NCBI GenBank assembly: GCA_947623455.1
Contig: OX392532.1
Location: 8,622,501-8,686,500, forward strand
Length of the DNA: 64,000 nt
DNA from: Mimachlamys varia
Taxonomy: Eukaryota; Mollusca; Bivalvia; Pectinida; Pectinidae
Reading direction: 5' to 3'
Part shown: one piece after another, positions 11,936-25,611 of the stretch
How the letters are laid out: each line of letters starts with the position of its first letter
How positions within the stretch are numbered: the first letter of the stretch is position 1
Position numbers and translations under genes: made by a program
Notes under the pieces: model-generated
Seen by the model: the letters and a program-made list of their open reading frames with translations, nothing else
Told to the model about the DNA's origin: nothing
The model's database searches: none

Positions 11936-13307
11936 CAGCATCGGGGAAATCAGCTATGGGCTGTTAAAGGTGTCAACAGTATCTGGCCGTGTTAAACCTC
12001 TACCATTGTTGGAGTACACTGGAACCCCGAGGTTCGTGAAGGACACTGGGGTAGTGTGTGACGTAGTTTGTTAGAGCACCAGTACTGTTCGAATCAGCCA
12101 TTGCTTACCTTGGACAAGTCGATACCGCATTGGTTACTCATACTAATACAGTTAGCGATCAATTATATATCTGCCGTGACTTATCACTCCAATGGAGTAT
12201 GATTGGGCTATGTATGACAGAATCTGGACATGATTGTGTTGTCCAAACAACTCCTCGTAGCACAACAAAACATCTATATTAACGAAAGACATGCTAAGAT
12301 GTTTTCATAACATACGTTTGTTTATTTATATACCAGTATCACAAGGGAGACATAGATCACCCTGTGTAATACCTGCCTGACCACCGCCGTCTTCAGCGTG
12401 AAGACAATGACGTCATTGCTGGATAGTTACCATCAACAAAAACAACAGCACCCGTGGGTAAACTGAATGTCGTAATATAACGCATGCAAGTAGTAAACAA
12501 CCGTTGGTCAGACTAATATACACCAAATATATATAGCACACACAGGTACATCGCATCAAAATGTTTCCTGGATAAATATGTTGAAACGATATGGCTTTCC
12601 AGTGGTTCTTAAAATTTAGACAAGAGCTTCATTCATGTGTCGGACATCAGTTTAAATTTCTAGACTGAATATTAGTGAAGATTCCTTTACCTAAGGTATA
12701 TTTTTGAATTTTCTACCAATATTCATCCACCAGTTTATACTTAGGATTTCTTGAATACTACTTCAAGTTGACAAGTTTAATTATATTTTGGTATGAACTC
12801 GATGCGAATTTCGTCAGATTGGTTCGCTTTAATTTGAATCCAGCGTAACTATATAGCGATAAGCTAGCCTTATTTTTATATAATTTAAAAGTAATACTTT
12901 TTTTGTCTTCCCTTAATATTTCTCTCGGTTTCACACATGGTAATCGCCATAACGCAGCAAGAGCCACCGGCACGTTCTCGCTACTCGCTATGTTAATAAT
13001 GGTTTGACAGATAACCGGAAGTCAGTCTTCCAACTCTGCCTCGTTTTGAATTCGATACAGCTACTATTTTTTAGCTGCCGAGGCGATTGTTAAACTGCTC
13101 TATTCTAGAGATGGCGAACTGTCTAAACGTAGAAAGTACAAAAGGAATTAAACATTGGCCGAACTATCTGGACACCAGATGTGTTCAAAACCAAGCCAAA
13201 TTGTGTTGCCAAGGGGAACACGTCAGACATATATGCCCAACTCTCTGGACATGGCATTTATTAGACACGGCCGGCGCACTGTCTAAAACGAGACTCACCG
13301 GAAGCTA
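11936..13307. other. No recognised gene; palindromic CRE
   Basis: Unique AT-rich sequence. A perfect 14-bp palindrome, CAATGACGTCATTG, lies at 12405-12418 and contains a full CRE. An ETS-like ACCGGAAGT occurs near 13015. Open frames at 12758-12973 and 13087-13308 show no recognisable similarity. Confidence 0.45.
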
Positions 13308-13575
13308 GGGCCCGTATTCATGAACATGTTTTCATGTCCAAGCATGGATTTTGTGCTGAACCTTACTTCTTGTACAGGCTATGATCAATTTAAAATCTCT
13401 GATTTTGTCAGATTTTTTTTTATTAAAAAATGAAGATCCATGAAGCCGAAAACTGTTTTCAAAATTTACAATTGACCGCTTGATCATCCTTGATATGATT
13501 TAGGTGAGTTTCAAGAATGCTGACTTGAGCACAGAATCCATGCTTGAGCACTAGAACGGTTTTATGAACGCGGAT
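13308..13575. mobile_element. Possible MITE with imperfect ~50-bp terminal inverted repeats
   Basis: The left end begins GGGCCCGTATTCATGAAC and includes CAAGCATGGATTTTGTGCT. The right end, read in reverse complement, begins TCCGCGTTCATAAAACC and includes CAAGCATGGATTCTGTGCTC. The arms match imperfectly over about 50 bp and enclose about 165 bp. Elements starting GGGCCCGTATTCA are common as MITEs in invertebrates. No target-site duplication is clear. Confidence 0.5.
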
Positions 13576-14734
13576 CTGAAACTCTTACGGTGTAATCCGT
13601 GGACTCACCGAGTCGGGTAAACTAAGTTTGATTACAAAACTATTCACCATTGCCCTTATATGATAAGATTAACTGGACTTACCCGCTCTTCATTCTTACA
13701 CAGGATAGCTTCAACGTTTCCAAACAGTAGCATATTCAACAAAGTGTGATGCTGCACGAGGCAGCATGCATTTATACCAGAAACTATTCCGCTAAGGAAA
13801 TAGTGCCAAATAACAGCAAGATTTATATCAGCTGAACGGTAAAAATCTCGTTACTGACGAGAGATTAGCGATGATACAGGACAGCTCTGTCTTAGTCACC
13901 AAGGCGGACTATACGACCCGACATTCCACCAAGAGACCCCAAACATTCAAACTCCATCTGGAAGAATGACAGGACGTAAAGACGGACGGACATAAAGATG
14001 CCGCCAGCACGATAAGAAAAGGTATCTTAAAGCTCACACTAACCGTCTTCCGAATACCAGACCCTTCCGGTTTGTTTTGGCGGTCGTTCGGAACATCTCT
14101 GACCCTTAGTCCTCAGTCAACTATTGTATTTATGTTGTGGACAACTCGACATAACTCCGGTCTTTGTTGAAGTAATCACACATTGCGTCCGATGATAAAT
14201 GCAGTCATTGTCGGTAAATACTATATCTCAGACATTTCATACACAAGCTGCTTGATAAACATCATAAACCTCGTCACCAGTTCGCGGGGTTTCCCCCATT
14301 AACCTCTCGCCTTGGTACAAATTTGTCAGAGCATTGTAAAACAGACATTTAAGTGTACACAGACAGATAAAGAACACATATGATTAATTTGATTTAATTG
14401 ATTAAGTAATTTGTGATGAATGATCGGCGATCGTACTGCCATCAATTCACCACAATACGAGGGGGTTCAATCACTGTTTATTTCGTAATGAACATGGTGT
14501 AGTGCAAGCTCGTCTGTTTTACGATGTCTAACATTACCGCTAGAGAAATAATCTCCCGTGTGATGGTAACTAGGGTTTTTATCTATGTACCTGTTAAACT
14601 GTACACACTTTGCGAGATATTGTAGGATGTCCATCAGTTTTAAATGGATATATTGTAGTATAACATTCTTTATTAACATCTTTTTGAATAAATCCGTTAT
14701 CAGAAATAATCGTTATACTCAGCACCTTCGATCA
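13576..14734. other. No recognised gene
   Basis: Unique sequence with only short open frames (such as 14467-14679 minus) that show no family features. I see no RNA gene or mobile element. Confidence 0.5.
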
Positions 14735-17215
14735 ATGATCTAGAACATACAGGTCACGATATTTAGGGAATGATTCTGAGATGCACTATAAGAACATACA
14801 AGTCACGATATTTAGGGAATGATTCGGGGATGCACTATAAGAACATACAGGTCACGATATTTGGGGAATGATTCGGAGATGCACTATAAGAACATACAGG
14901 TCACGATATTTGGGGAATGATTCGGAGATGCACGACTAGAACATACAGGTCACGATATTTAGGGAATGATTCGGAGATGCACTATAAGAACATACAGGTC
15001 ACGATATTTGGGGAATGATTCGGAGATGCACGACTAGAACATACAGGTCACGATATTTAGGGAATGATTCGGAGATGCACTATAAGAACATACAGGTCAC
15101 GATATTTAGGGAATGATTCGGAGATGCACTACTAGAACATACAGGTCACGATATTTAGGGAATGATTCGGAGATGCACTACTAGAACATACAGGTCACGA
15201 TATTTAGGGAATGATTCGGAGATGCACTATAAGAACATACAGGTCACGATATTTAGGGAATGATTCGGAGATGTACTACTAGAACATACAGGTCACGATA
15301 TTTGGGGAATGATTCGGAGATGCACTATAAGAACATACAGGTCACGATATTTAGGGAATGATTCGGAGATGTACTACTAGAACATACAGGTCACGATATT
15401 TAGGGAATGATTCGGAGATGCACTATAAGAACATACAGGTCACGATATTTAGGGAATGATTCGGAGATGCACTATAAGAACATACAGGTCACGATATTTA
15501 GGGAATGATTCGGAGATGTACTACTAGAACATACAGGTCACGATATTTGGGGAATGATTCGGAGATGCACTACTAGAACATACAAGTCACGATATTTAGA
15601 GAATGATTCGGAGATGCACGACTAGAACATACAGGTCACGATATTTAGGGAATGATTCGGAGATGCACGACTAGAACATACAGGTCACGATATTTAGGGA
15701 ATGATTCGGAGATGCACTACTACAACATTCAGGTCACGATATTTAGGGAATGATTCGGAGATGCACTACTAGAACATACAAGTCACGATATTTAGGGAAT
15801 GATTCGGAGATGCACTACTAGAACATACAGGTCACGATATTTAGGGAATGATTCGGAGATGCACTACTAGAACATACAGGTCACGATATTTGGGGAATGA
15901 TTCGGAGATGCACGACTAGAACATACAAGTCACGATATTTAGGGAATGATTCGGGGATGCACTATAAGAACATACAGGTCACGATATTTGGGGAATGATT
16001 CGGAGATGCACTATAAGAACATACAGGTCACGATATTTGGGGAATGATTCGGAGATGCACGACTAGAACATACAGGTCACGATATTTAGGGAATGATTCG
16101 GAGATGCACTATAAGAACATACAGGTCACGATATTTGGGGAATGATTCGGAGATGCACGACTAGAACATACAGGTCACGATATTTAGGGAATGATTCGGA
16201 GATGCACTATAAGAACATACAGGTCACGATATTTAGGGAATGATTCGGAGATGCACTACTAGAACATACAGGTCACGATATTTAGGGAATGATTCGGAGA
16301 TGCACTACTAGAACATACAGGTCACGATATTTAGGGAATGATTCGGAGATGCACTATAAGAACATACAGGTCACGATATTTAGGGAATGATTCGGAGATG
16401 TACTACTAGAACATACAGGTCACGATATTTGGGGAATGATTCGGAGATGCACTATAAGAACATACAGGTCACGATATTTAGGGAATGATTCGGAGATGTA
16501 CTACTAGAACATACAGGTCACGATATTTAGGGAATGATTCGGAGATGCACTATAAGAACATACAGGTCACGATATTTAGGGAATGATTCGGAGATGCACT
16601 ATAAGAACATACAGGTCACGATATTTAGGGAATGATTCGGAGATGTACTACTAGAACATACAGGTCACGATATTTGGGGAATGATTCGGAGATGCACTAC
16701 TAGAACATACAAGTCACGATATTTAGAGAATGATTCGGAGATGCACGACTAGAACATACAGGTCACGATATTTAGGGAATGATTCGGAGATGCACGACTA
16801 GAACATACAGGTCACGATATTTAGGGAATGATTCGGAGATGCACTACTACAACATTCAGGTCACGATATTTAGGGAATGATTCGGAGATGCACTACTAGA
16901 ACATACAAGTCACGATATTTAGGGAATGATTCGGAGATGCACTACTAGAACATACAGGTCACGATATTTAGGGAATGATTCGGAGATGCACTACTAGAAC
17001 ATACAGGTCACGATATTTGGGGAATGATTCGGAGATGCACGACTAGAACATACAAGTCACGATATTTAGGGAATGATTCGGAGATGTACTACTAGAACAT
17101 ACAGGTCACGATATTTAGGGAATGATTCGGAGATGCACGACTAGAACATACAGGTCACGATATTTAGGGAATGATTCGGAGATGCACTACTAGAACATAC
17201 AGGTCACGATGTTTA
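14735..17215. repeat. 49-bp satellite with a duplicated 23-monomer block
   Basis: About 50 copies of a 49-bp monomer containing CAGGTCACGATATTTAGGGA. Variants alternate (TATAAG, TACTAG, CGACTAG; TTAGGG or TTGGGG). Three private variants recur exactly 1127 bp (23 x 49) apart: TCGGGGATG at 14824 and 15951, TTTAGA at 15595 and 16722, TACAACATTC at 15721 and 16848. So a block of about 1.13 kb (from about 14790) was duplicated in tandem. The last copy (from about 17205) is degenerate. Confidence 0.97.
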
Positions 17216-20200
17216 GGGAATGAAACGGAGATGCACTACTAAGCTTACTGGACTTAACAACCGGAAGGGGTTGTCAGGGCAACCAACTCCAATCATACAT
17301 ACACTCATCGGAACTTCCTTGACATTATGGGCAATTTACTCTATGGAAGTAACGGTTAATTTACATAATTCACTCATCGTACGTAGCCTTGAACTCTACA
17401 CCATCACCGGAAGTTACTGCATTTATAAAAAAATATATATATACTCACCGGAAGTCCTAGGTGATACATGTTGGTATAGCTCTAAACAACCCCATTGACC
17501 GACCTATGTAGTATGTACCGGACGAGTACCCCTGTGTCCGGCCGTAACTGTGGACTTAGGTCAAGGCGAGGCGACATGCCTTCTATATCGAGCACGTGTG
17601 TAACTGTCAAACACGATTTACCGAAATCAGGGAAGCACAGATACACACCACCGGAACGTGCACTCGTTCTGCATATGTAATGTACGTGCATGCGTGTTGA
17701 TAATGTTGTATTAAATTAGTTGTTAGAGCGTTTGCAGGTATGTATACACAGAGTTTAGGCTTGGGGAAGCTGTATACATCTCTCTGCCAAACGATCAGAG
17801 TGGCCCCAGGGCTGGGAGGCTGGTAGACGTCGGCGTGTTGGGACGTTTAAGTGACACGGGGTACGGTATCTCTTTGTCTATCTGTGATAAGGCTGTATAA
17901 CCATACACTTTGTAATCCATATCACATGCAATAAGTGCTGTGGAAGAAACTCATTAGGCCCCAGATAGACCTCTTACTAGCTGTTATTAGGATTCAATGC
18001 TTCGTTTTACAATAAATAAGCCTTTGCTTTGTCTACAGCTGATATATCTAAGCAGAGTGTTTGTTTACAATAGATGGTGCTTGGCTGCAGCAGAGATGGA
18101 TATCTCGGCAGATGTCTTGTTTACAACATAAAGATAATTTACACCTGTTTGTTTGTATGTAACAGAGATACAGACGGATTTGTTTACAGTAGGGAGATCC
18201 CACTCGACTCGTTGTTTAACAAATTAATTTATATTTGAATATGGTTTGCAGACAAAACAATTTTTGTTTGTTTTATCCGATATTATATTTTCCTCAGGTT
18301 GTCTAGTAGTTTAAAACGTTTAAGTGTCATTGTTAGTCTACATCGTATTGTTTACTTATATCATTAAGATTACATATGATCATTTGTTTACATTTATGGA
18401 TTAACAGCTGATGGTTTGTTTACGCATGCGCTTAACCTTCCGGAACGGATGGTCGTTGCTTTCCTACTACCTTTTCAGGAGTCCCCTTGTTGATCTCTTT
18501 ATCAGGCTAATGATTGCAAATGATTTTATTGACAAAATTCGGTCTTTAAAATACCAACCTTCTTTTATCTATCCCCCATCCAGGGGAATAAACTTCTTCA
18601 TTATAATTCTAAATGGACCCAAACATCAAAAGCATGGGAGAGAAAATCACGTTTATAATGAATTCCTGTGACACGGGACCAACAGCAGGTCGTCAGTACG
18701 TGAAACTGATTAAATGTTTATGAGACAGGGAATCTGGACTTCTGTTGATTTTACACATTCTGTAAGTTCTAAATTACTATTGAGAGGTCTGTCGAATAAT
18801 ACCCCTTTTCACCTCCCCATCCCCAAAAAAAACTGTCACATTAAAATATTTAAAGCTGACATATATTGCCACTGCGCAAGTCACAGTGAAGTTGAGGCCA
18901 TCCTGATAACGAAACATGCATGCATCACTCAAACTTCTATTAAATGTGAATATGATTTGAGATACACAGCGTTAAATAAAAGCCACATGTTACCGGAGTC
19001 ATATCACAAAACATGGCGTCCTGCCGACACTTGGCAATCCTCTAGGTACCATAAAATCGTATTGTTTTAACCAAAATATAGATATGTCTTCCAGCTCTCT
19101 CTCTTCGATACGACATAACAACTACAGCACGCGAACGTTGGTGGTAAGATTCTGGGAATGTTGACAAGGCATCTCCTTCCCGTTCACGGAATATTCTACA
19201 GGTCGTATACACTACAAACATGTCGCGCGCGTGCCTTTCCCGATCACCTTGCTGTGTATATCTGTTGTTTACATTGATACAAACATTACAGTACTGATAC
19301 AAAACTGTTGCCATTATGTCAGGCATCGTAAGGGCCATTTGGTCGCAGTTTCATTGCGAGCGGGTTTGGAGATATTCCAATGTAGTTAGTGTCTACAAAC
19401 AAAAACAATCGGTTTCTGATGCACGTGGCAATCTATCGCTTCACTTACCGACTGCAATTCAAAATTCTAAACGTTATATAAAATAGTCTGGCTTTCCTTC
19501 AGTTTGTGTATAAACACATTTCTTTAAGCTCGTCAGTGCCTCCCGAACCCTCGGCGCTGTGTTCGTGACGACGGTACTAACGGTATTGGGGTGAACACCT
19601 CTCGGAACTATACTCTGACGTTAACTACAGCGAATCTGTAACCGGTACCTTCTGGAACACGTCACGGTAACGTAACAGGTCGTTCCCATCACGAGAGATA
19701 GGCTACACACACACACTGCAAGGTAACGATGGAATTTTCTATAACGTTGAAGAAAATATCTTCAATGTTTATTATTCAAACACAGCGTTTTGTTTAGAAG
19801 TGGAACCCCAGAGACAAAACCATATCGAATATGTTGTCACGAGTTCTTCAAACTTTATAGCGTTTATGATTCTCATTAAAAATCATACATGCAAGATCTA
19901 CTATCATAAGATTTCTGCAGGGTTTGTGATGCAACAAATGTAGCTGCTGTTTTTCCGAAGGCATTGTTTTGCATATTACCCCAACCAGAAAATTATCTAC
20001 AAGTTCCAACCATGAAAATGCTAAATACTTGCATTCAACGGCAAATACACAAGTGGTTATTATGTGGAAGGACCGGAGAGAAAAAGATAAAACTAGAGAA
20101 CATAACACGGAAAAATACATTGACGTGGTAGACCGAAACAAACTTACGACACAAGGATTCGAGAGATGTAGGTTGATGAAGTGTATGAGCAAGTTTACGG

Positions 20201-20699
20201 TCGCCATCGTGGTCTCATTGAGAGATATCCAGCATCCTTTGATCATATGGAGCTGGACGTTTTTGATTATGCTCATCATTATGTCTTGTTGTGACTGAAT
20301 ATGATGCCTTGGTTCTAACTTTGGGGACATGATATTTACTTGGATGTAACCTACAAGCAAAAGACACTCACTCTTCCCGACCACCTAGTGTCTTTTAAGT
20401 GCGATATCAGAAAAATTCAATTGGTTTTAAAATCGTTGATACTTGAAGTAGGCTCCCCGAACCTGTTTTTATTTTGCCAACAAAAAAGAAGACTTTGAAA
20501 TCAATCTTATGAGATAACCAATGGAAACATCACGAACTAAAATACAAGCACTTGCTTGCTGTGTACAAACCAATATCCAGAAGACATTCTAACATTATTA
20601 TCCAATATAGGTCTCCATAGATTATTTATCATACCATATCATAATAAACGACCTACTAGTACATTGATTAAATTATATAAGTGGGCGCTCGTATAAAAT
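17216..20699. other. No recognised gene; unique sequence
   Basis: Short frames only. ETS-like ACCGGAAG words occur at about 17260, 17406 and 17449. A cluster of forkhead-type motifs at 18062-18423 is listed separately. The overlapping open frames at 19848-20384 (minus) and 19969-20298 (plus) have no recognisable domain. Confidence 0.45.
18062..18423 (+). promoter_or_regulatory. Cluster of six TGTTTAC (forkhead-type) motifs
   Basis: TGTTTAC occurs on the plus strand at 18062, 18118, 18181, 18349, 18385 and 18417, all in one orientation within 362 bp. TGTTTAC is the core FOX binding sequence. The surrounding DNA is T-rich, which raises the chance rate, and no gene is recognised nearby, so an enhancer role is speculative. 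Confidence 0.3.
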
Positions 20700-20975
20700 A
20701 GCATAACTAGTCTAGTTAGTGACCCGGGTATAACATAACTAGTCTAGTTAATGACCCGGGTATAACATTTCTAACCTGGTTAGTGACTCGGGTTTAATGT
20801 TTCTAACCTGGTTAGTGACCCGGGTATAACATTTCTAACGTGGTTAGTGACTCGGGTTTAATGTTTCTAACGTGGTTAGTGACCCGGGTTAAACATTTCT
20901 AACCTGGTTAGTGACCCGGGTTTAACATTTCTAACCTGGTTAGTGACCCGGGTATGACATTTCTAACCTAGTTAG
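20700..20975. repeat. 32-bp minisatellite with SmaI palindrome
   Basis: About nine copies of a 32-bp unit, GTTAGTGACCCGGGTATAAC plus TTTCTAACCTG. Most copies carry CCCGGG; some carry ACTCGGG. The first two copies use an ACTAGTCTAGTT variant. The array ends at ACCTAGTTAGTCACAACC. Confidence 0.9.
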
Positions 20976-22892
20976 TCACAACCAACAAGCTGCTGGGTAG
21001 GACTGTACAATTATAGGTGTAGACCTAAAGTCTAGATACTCAATACAAATCCGCAAATAAATTCGACTAGCATAACTGATTAATGGAAAAATCTGTATAA
21101 CACTAATCAGGTCCACGATATACTGCAATATTGTAATATTTTAACCATCTCGTGTTTTCTTGCGTACATCTACACAATCCAGCAAGTCCATCATATTTCA
21201 GAAACCTAACTAAATCTTCCGACAGACTGTGTAACTGATGTTAACACTAATGAAACCTAAGTATACGTGAACGCCTGTTTGTCTTCACTACAGACATCTT
21301 TTTAGAATGCGATGAAGAAAATCGTGTTTGATAATTTGCGCCATAATCAGTCTAGATTAATACGTATTTCAGTGCACCATTATTAAGATATCTATGACTT
21401 GGCGCGCGGAATGGCCTATACCTGTCCTTACACTGATATACCTAGGATGGAGTACCTTGTTGACGACTGTCCCCAAATATAGACGGATGTAAAAGACAAC
21501 ACTTTGTTGTATTAACATCTCGATTATTACTGACAGTCACATACAAATTAACAGTCACGATTTTGGCAGTAAAAAGTTTTGCAGATGTTGTTTATTATCG
21601 GTCGTGCGGTGCACCCATCACTACCGGAAGTAGATTGGGTCGTCGTAAGTAGGCAACTCCTCAACCTACCCGGTATATGTCGTCACCTCAATTTTAAACT
21701 ACTCTGCCATTATTCTTATACTCGTTGTAGTTAAAGTCTCAAATATTGTAACTCTCGGGGCCCCATATAAACCAATGATATTTGCTTTACGACTTCCTTT
21801 ACGTGAGCGGTCCTCTGACTCGATGTCGCAAACGAAACAATATACAACTTATAGATGGAATACCCGCACGGCAGGGTATGCTTTAACGGTACAGAAGTCA
21901 GGATGTCAGTTTAGATGAAATGTCATACCCGTTCAAATGATCGTAATTACAAATATAAAGCCTTTCAACAAACGTAAGTTTATACTAGATATCAACACAT
22001 AGTTGTGACTATGAACATACAATATAGTAGTACTGTTGTGTCATCCATCTTAAGTATATATACATACCATTATCTCAATGGCCAGCCGGTTCATAAGAAT
22101 GACTAAGCCTCGACCATCTATTGCCATGGTAACCAATAATGGCGGTGCCTCCTACCGGCACCTGTCGGATGACCATGAACCCAATTATAAGTGACCAGGT
22201 ATGTCACAATTACCACACGAAGAATGAAATATTTTCCGTTTCTCTATGAAAAAAGTTTAATCCAACTTTCGAGGGTCGTTAATTGGTTTTCCTGTTATCC
22301 GTCTTAAGTTTGCATGGCATTAAGTTTCTCATCAAACACATATGGTTCAAGGTCAATTTCATGGGATCACCCATTTTAAACATGACTTGACATTATGTTG
22401 AGAGAGATATATCCGTGGCAGTCATGTCCATCGTTTTCACGACCATGTAGGTATTGGGTACTTATGTGTCACCACATTGCTATGTTTACGTATCGGGCGA
22501 TGCACGTTCACACGCGCGAGACGTAGGGACTCTAGGACCAATGGCAGTATCCGTGTTTGTCTGGCACACAGACGTATGTACTTCTATCGCGCGATAGTTC
22601 TGGTTTCCATACAGCACCGAGGGCTGGCTATACGGCACACAAACAATAACACTGCAGGGATAACTAGGACGAGTTCTCAAAATGAAGTTTCTCCTTCCGA
22701 GTAGGTCATATCAGGTACCGCGTTTACAAACCTGTTTAGAGATTATGGCGAGGAGCCCGTCTTCGCAGAATAAGTGTGTATTATAACATTGCCGATTTTA
22801 TGTGTACGCGAGTAATAAGTAATAAAAAGTTTACGGGAAAAGTTTGCTGCGTTTTCAATAGCATTGCCGCTATATATTGGCGCATTTGTAGA
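20976..22892. other. No recognised gene
   Basis: Unique sequence with short open frames only (for example 22477-22704). An ETS-like TACCGGAAGTA occurs near 21622. No RNA gene or mobile element was recognised. Confidence 0.45.
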
Positions 22893-25400
22893 GTGTTGTG
22901 ACTTGTATATAATGTGTTGTGACTTGTATATAATGTGTTGTGACTTGTATATAATGTGTTGTGACTTGTATATAATGTGTTGTGACTTGTATATGATGTG
23001 TTGTGACTTGTATATGATGTGTTGTGACTTGTATATGATGTGTTGTGACTTGTATATGATGTGTTGTGACTTGTATATAATGTGTTGTGACTTGTATATA
23101 ATGTGTTGTGACTTGTATATAATGTGTTGTGACTTGTATATAATGTGTTGTGACTTGTATATAATGTGTTGTGACTTGTATATAATGTGTTGTGACTTGT
23201 ATATAATGTGTTGTGACTTGTATATAATGTGTTGTGACTTTAGTATGTTTTGACTTGTATATAATGTGTTGTGACTTGTATATAATGTGTTGTGACTTGT
23301 ATATAATGTGTTGTGACTTGTATATAATGTGTTGTGACTTGTATATAATGTGTTGTGACTTGTATATAATGTGTTGTGACTTGTATATAATGTGTTGTGA
23401 CTTGTATATAATGTGTTGTGACTTGTATATAATGTGTTGTGACTTGTATATAATGTGTTGTGACTTGTATATAATGTGTTGTGACTTTAGTATGTTTTGA
23501 CTTGTATATAATGTGTTGTGACTTGTATATAATGTGTTGTGACTTTAGTATGTTTTGACTTGTATATAATGTGTTGTGACTTTAGTATGTTTTGACTTGT
23601 ATATAATGTGTTGTGACTTTAGTATGTTTTGACTTGTATATAATGTGTTGTGACTTGTATATAATGTGTTGTGACTTTAGTATGTTTTGACTTGTATATA
23701 ATGTGTTGTGACTTTAGTATGTTTTGACTTGTATATAATGTGTTGTGACTTGTATATAATGTGTTGTGACTTGTATATAATGTGTTGTGACTTGTATATA
23801 ATGTGTTGTGACTTGTATATAATGTGTTGTGACTTGTATATAATGTGTTGTGACTTGTATATAATGTGTTTTGACTTGTATATAATGTGTTGTGACTTGT
23901 ATATAATGTGTTGTGACTTGTATATAATGTGTTTTGACTTGTATATAATGTGTTGTGACTTGTATATAATGTGTTTTGACTTGTATATAATGTGTTGTGA
24001 CTTGTATATAATGTGTTGTGACTTGTATATAATGTGTTGTGACTTGTATATAATGTGTTGTGACTTGTATATAATGTGTTGTGACTTGTATATAATGTGT
24101 TGTGACTTTAGTATGTTGTGACTTGTATATAATGTGTTGTGACTTGTATATAATGTGTTTTGACTTGTATATAATGTGTTGTGACTTGTATATAATGTGT
24201 TGTGACTTGTATATAATGTGTTGTGACTTGTATATAATGTGTTGTGACTTGTATATAATGTGTTGTGACTTTAGTATGTTTTGACTTGTATATAATGTGT
24301 TGTGACTTGTATATAATGTGTTGTGACTTGTATATAATGTGTTTTGACTTGTATATAATGTGTTGTGACTTGTATATAATGTGTTTTGACTTGTATATAA
24401 TGTGTTGTGACTTGTATATAATGTGTTGTGACTTGTATATAATGTGTTGTGACTTGTATATAATGTGTTGTGACTTGTATATAATGTGTTGTGACTTGTA
24501 TATAATGTGTTTTGACTTGTATATAATGTGTTGTGACTTGTATATAATGTGTTGTGACTTGTATATAATGTGTTGTGACTTGTATATGATGTGTTGTGAC
24601 TTGTATATAATGTGTTGTGACTTGTATATAATGTGTTGTGACTTGTATATAATGTGTTGTGACTTGTATATAATGTGTTGTGACTTGTATATAATGTGTT
24701 GTGACTTGTATATAATGTGTTGTGACTTGTATATAATGTGTTGTGACTTGTATATAATGTGTTGTGACTTGTATATAATGTGTTGTGACTTGTATATAAT
24801 GTGTTGTGACTTGTATATGATGTGTTGTGACTTGTATATGATGTGTTGTGACTTGTATATGATGTGTTGTGACTTGTATATGATGTGTTGTGACTTGTAT
24901 ATAATGTGTTGTGACTTGTATATAATGTGTTTTGACTTGTATATAATGTGTTGTGACTTGTATATAATGTGTTGTGACTTGTATATAATGTGTTGTGACT
25001 TGTATATAATGTGTTGTGACTTGTATATAATGTGTTGTGACTTGTATATAATGTGTTGTGACTTTAGTATGTTTTGACTTGTATATAATGTGTTGTGAGT
25101 TGTATATAATGTGTTGTGACTTTAGTATGTTTTGACTTGTATATAATGTGTTGTGACTTTAGTATGTTTTGACTTGTATATAATGTGTTGTGACTTTAGT
25201 ATGTTTTGACTTGTATATAATGTGTTGTGACTTGTATATAATGTGTTGTGACTTTAGTATGTTTTGACTTGTATATAATGTGTTGTGACTTTAGTATGTT
25301 TTGACTTGTATATAATGTGTTGTGACTTGTATATAATGTGTTGTGACTTTAGTATGTTTTGACTTGTATATAATGTGTTGTGACTTTAGTATGTTTTGAC
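22893..25400. repeat. 21-bp satellite, about 115 copies, with an interspersed 16-bp variant
   Basis: Near-perfect copies of TGTTGTGACTTGTATATAAT plus G. Variants include TATATGATG (clustered at 22990-23070 and 24810-24900) and TGTTTTGAC. A shortened 16-bp unit, TGACTTTAGTATGTTT, appears about 17 times, mainly at 23480-23720 and 25060-25395 where it alternates with 21-bp units. Because 21 is a multiple of three, frames reading CCDLYIM stay open for up to 270 codons. This is a repeat effect, not a gene. Confidence 0.97.
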
Positions 25401-25611
25401 TCCTGTTTATTGTGCATTGTCTCCAATGACTCTAATAAAGTGTATTTTGACGCACATTTAGTGAAAAATGACTCGTATATATTATGTATATAATGTGTTG
25501 TGATTCGTATAATTCAATGTGTATTGGTATGTATTTGACTGGTTAATCATATATATTGATTCTTATGTAATGTTAACTGTCTCGTATTAATTGTGTATTG
25601 ATTTCTTTATC

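Noticed and set aside
14735..17215. Interstitial telomere repeat because of TTAGGG words
   Set aside because: TTAGGG occurs only once per 49-bp monomer (and as TTGGGG in many); there is no TTAGGG tandem run.
19848..20384. 178-codon minus-strand frame overlapping a 109-codon plus-strand frame
   Set aside because: No recognisable domain, AT-rich composition with no codon bias that I can see, and no splice or promoter context; length alone is not enough.
24265..25077. 270-codon frame of CCDLYIM repeats, and the similar frames at 22864-24284
   Set aside because: A pure 21-bp satellite translated; interrupted wherever the 16-bp variant unit occurs.
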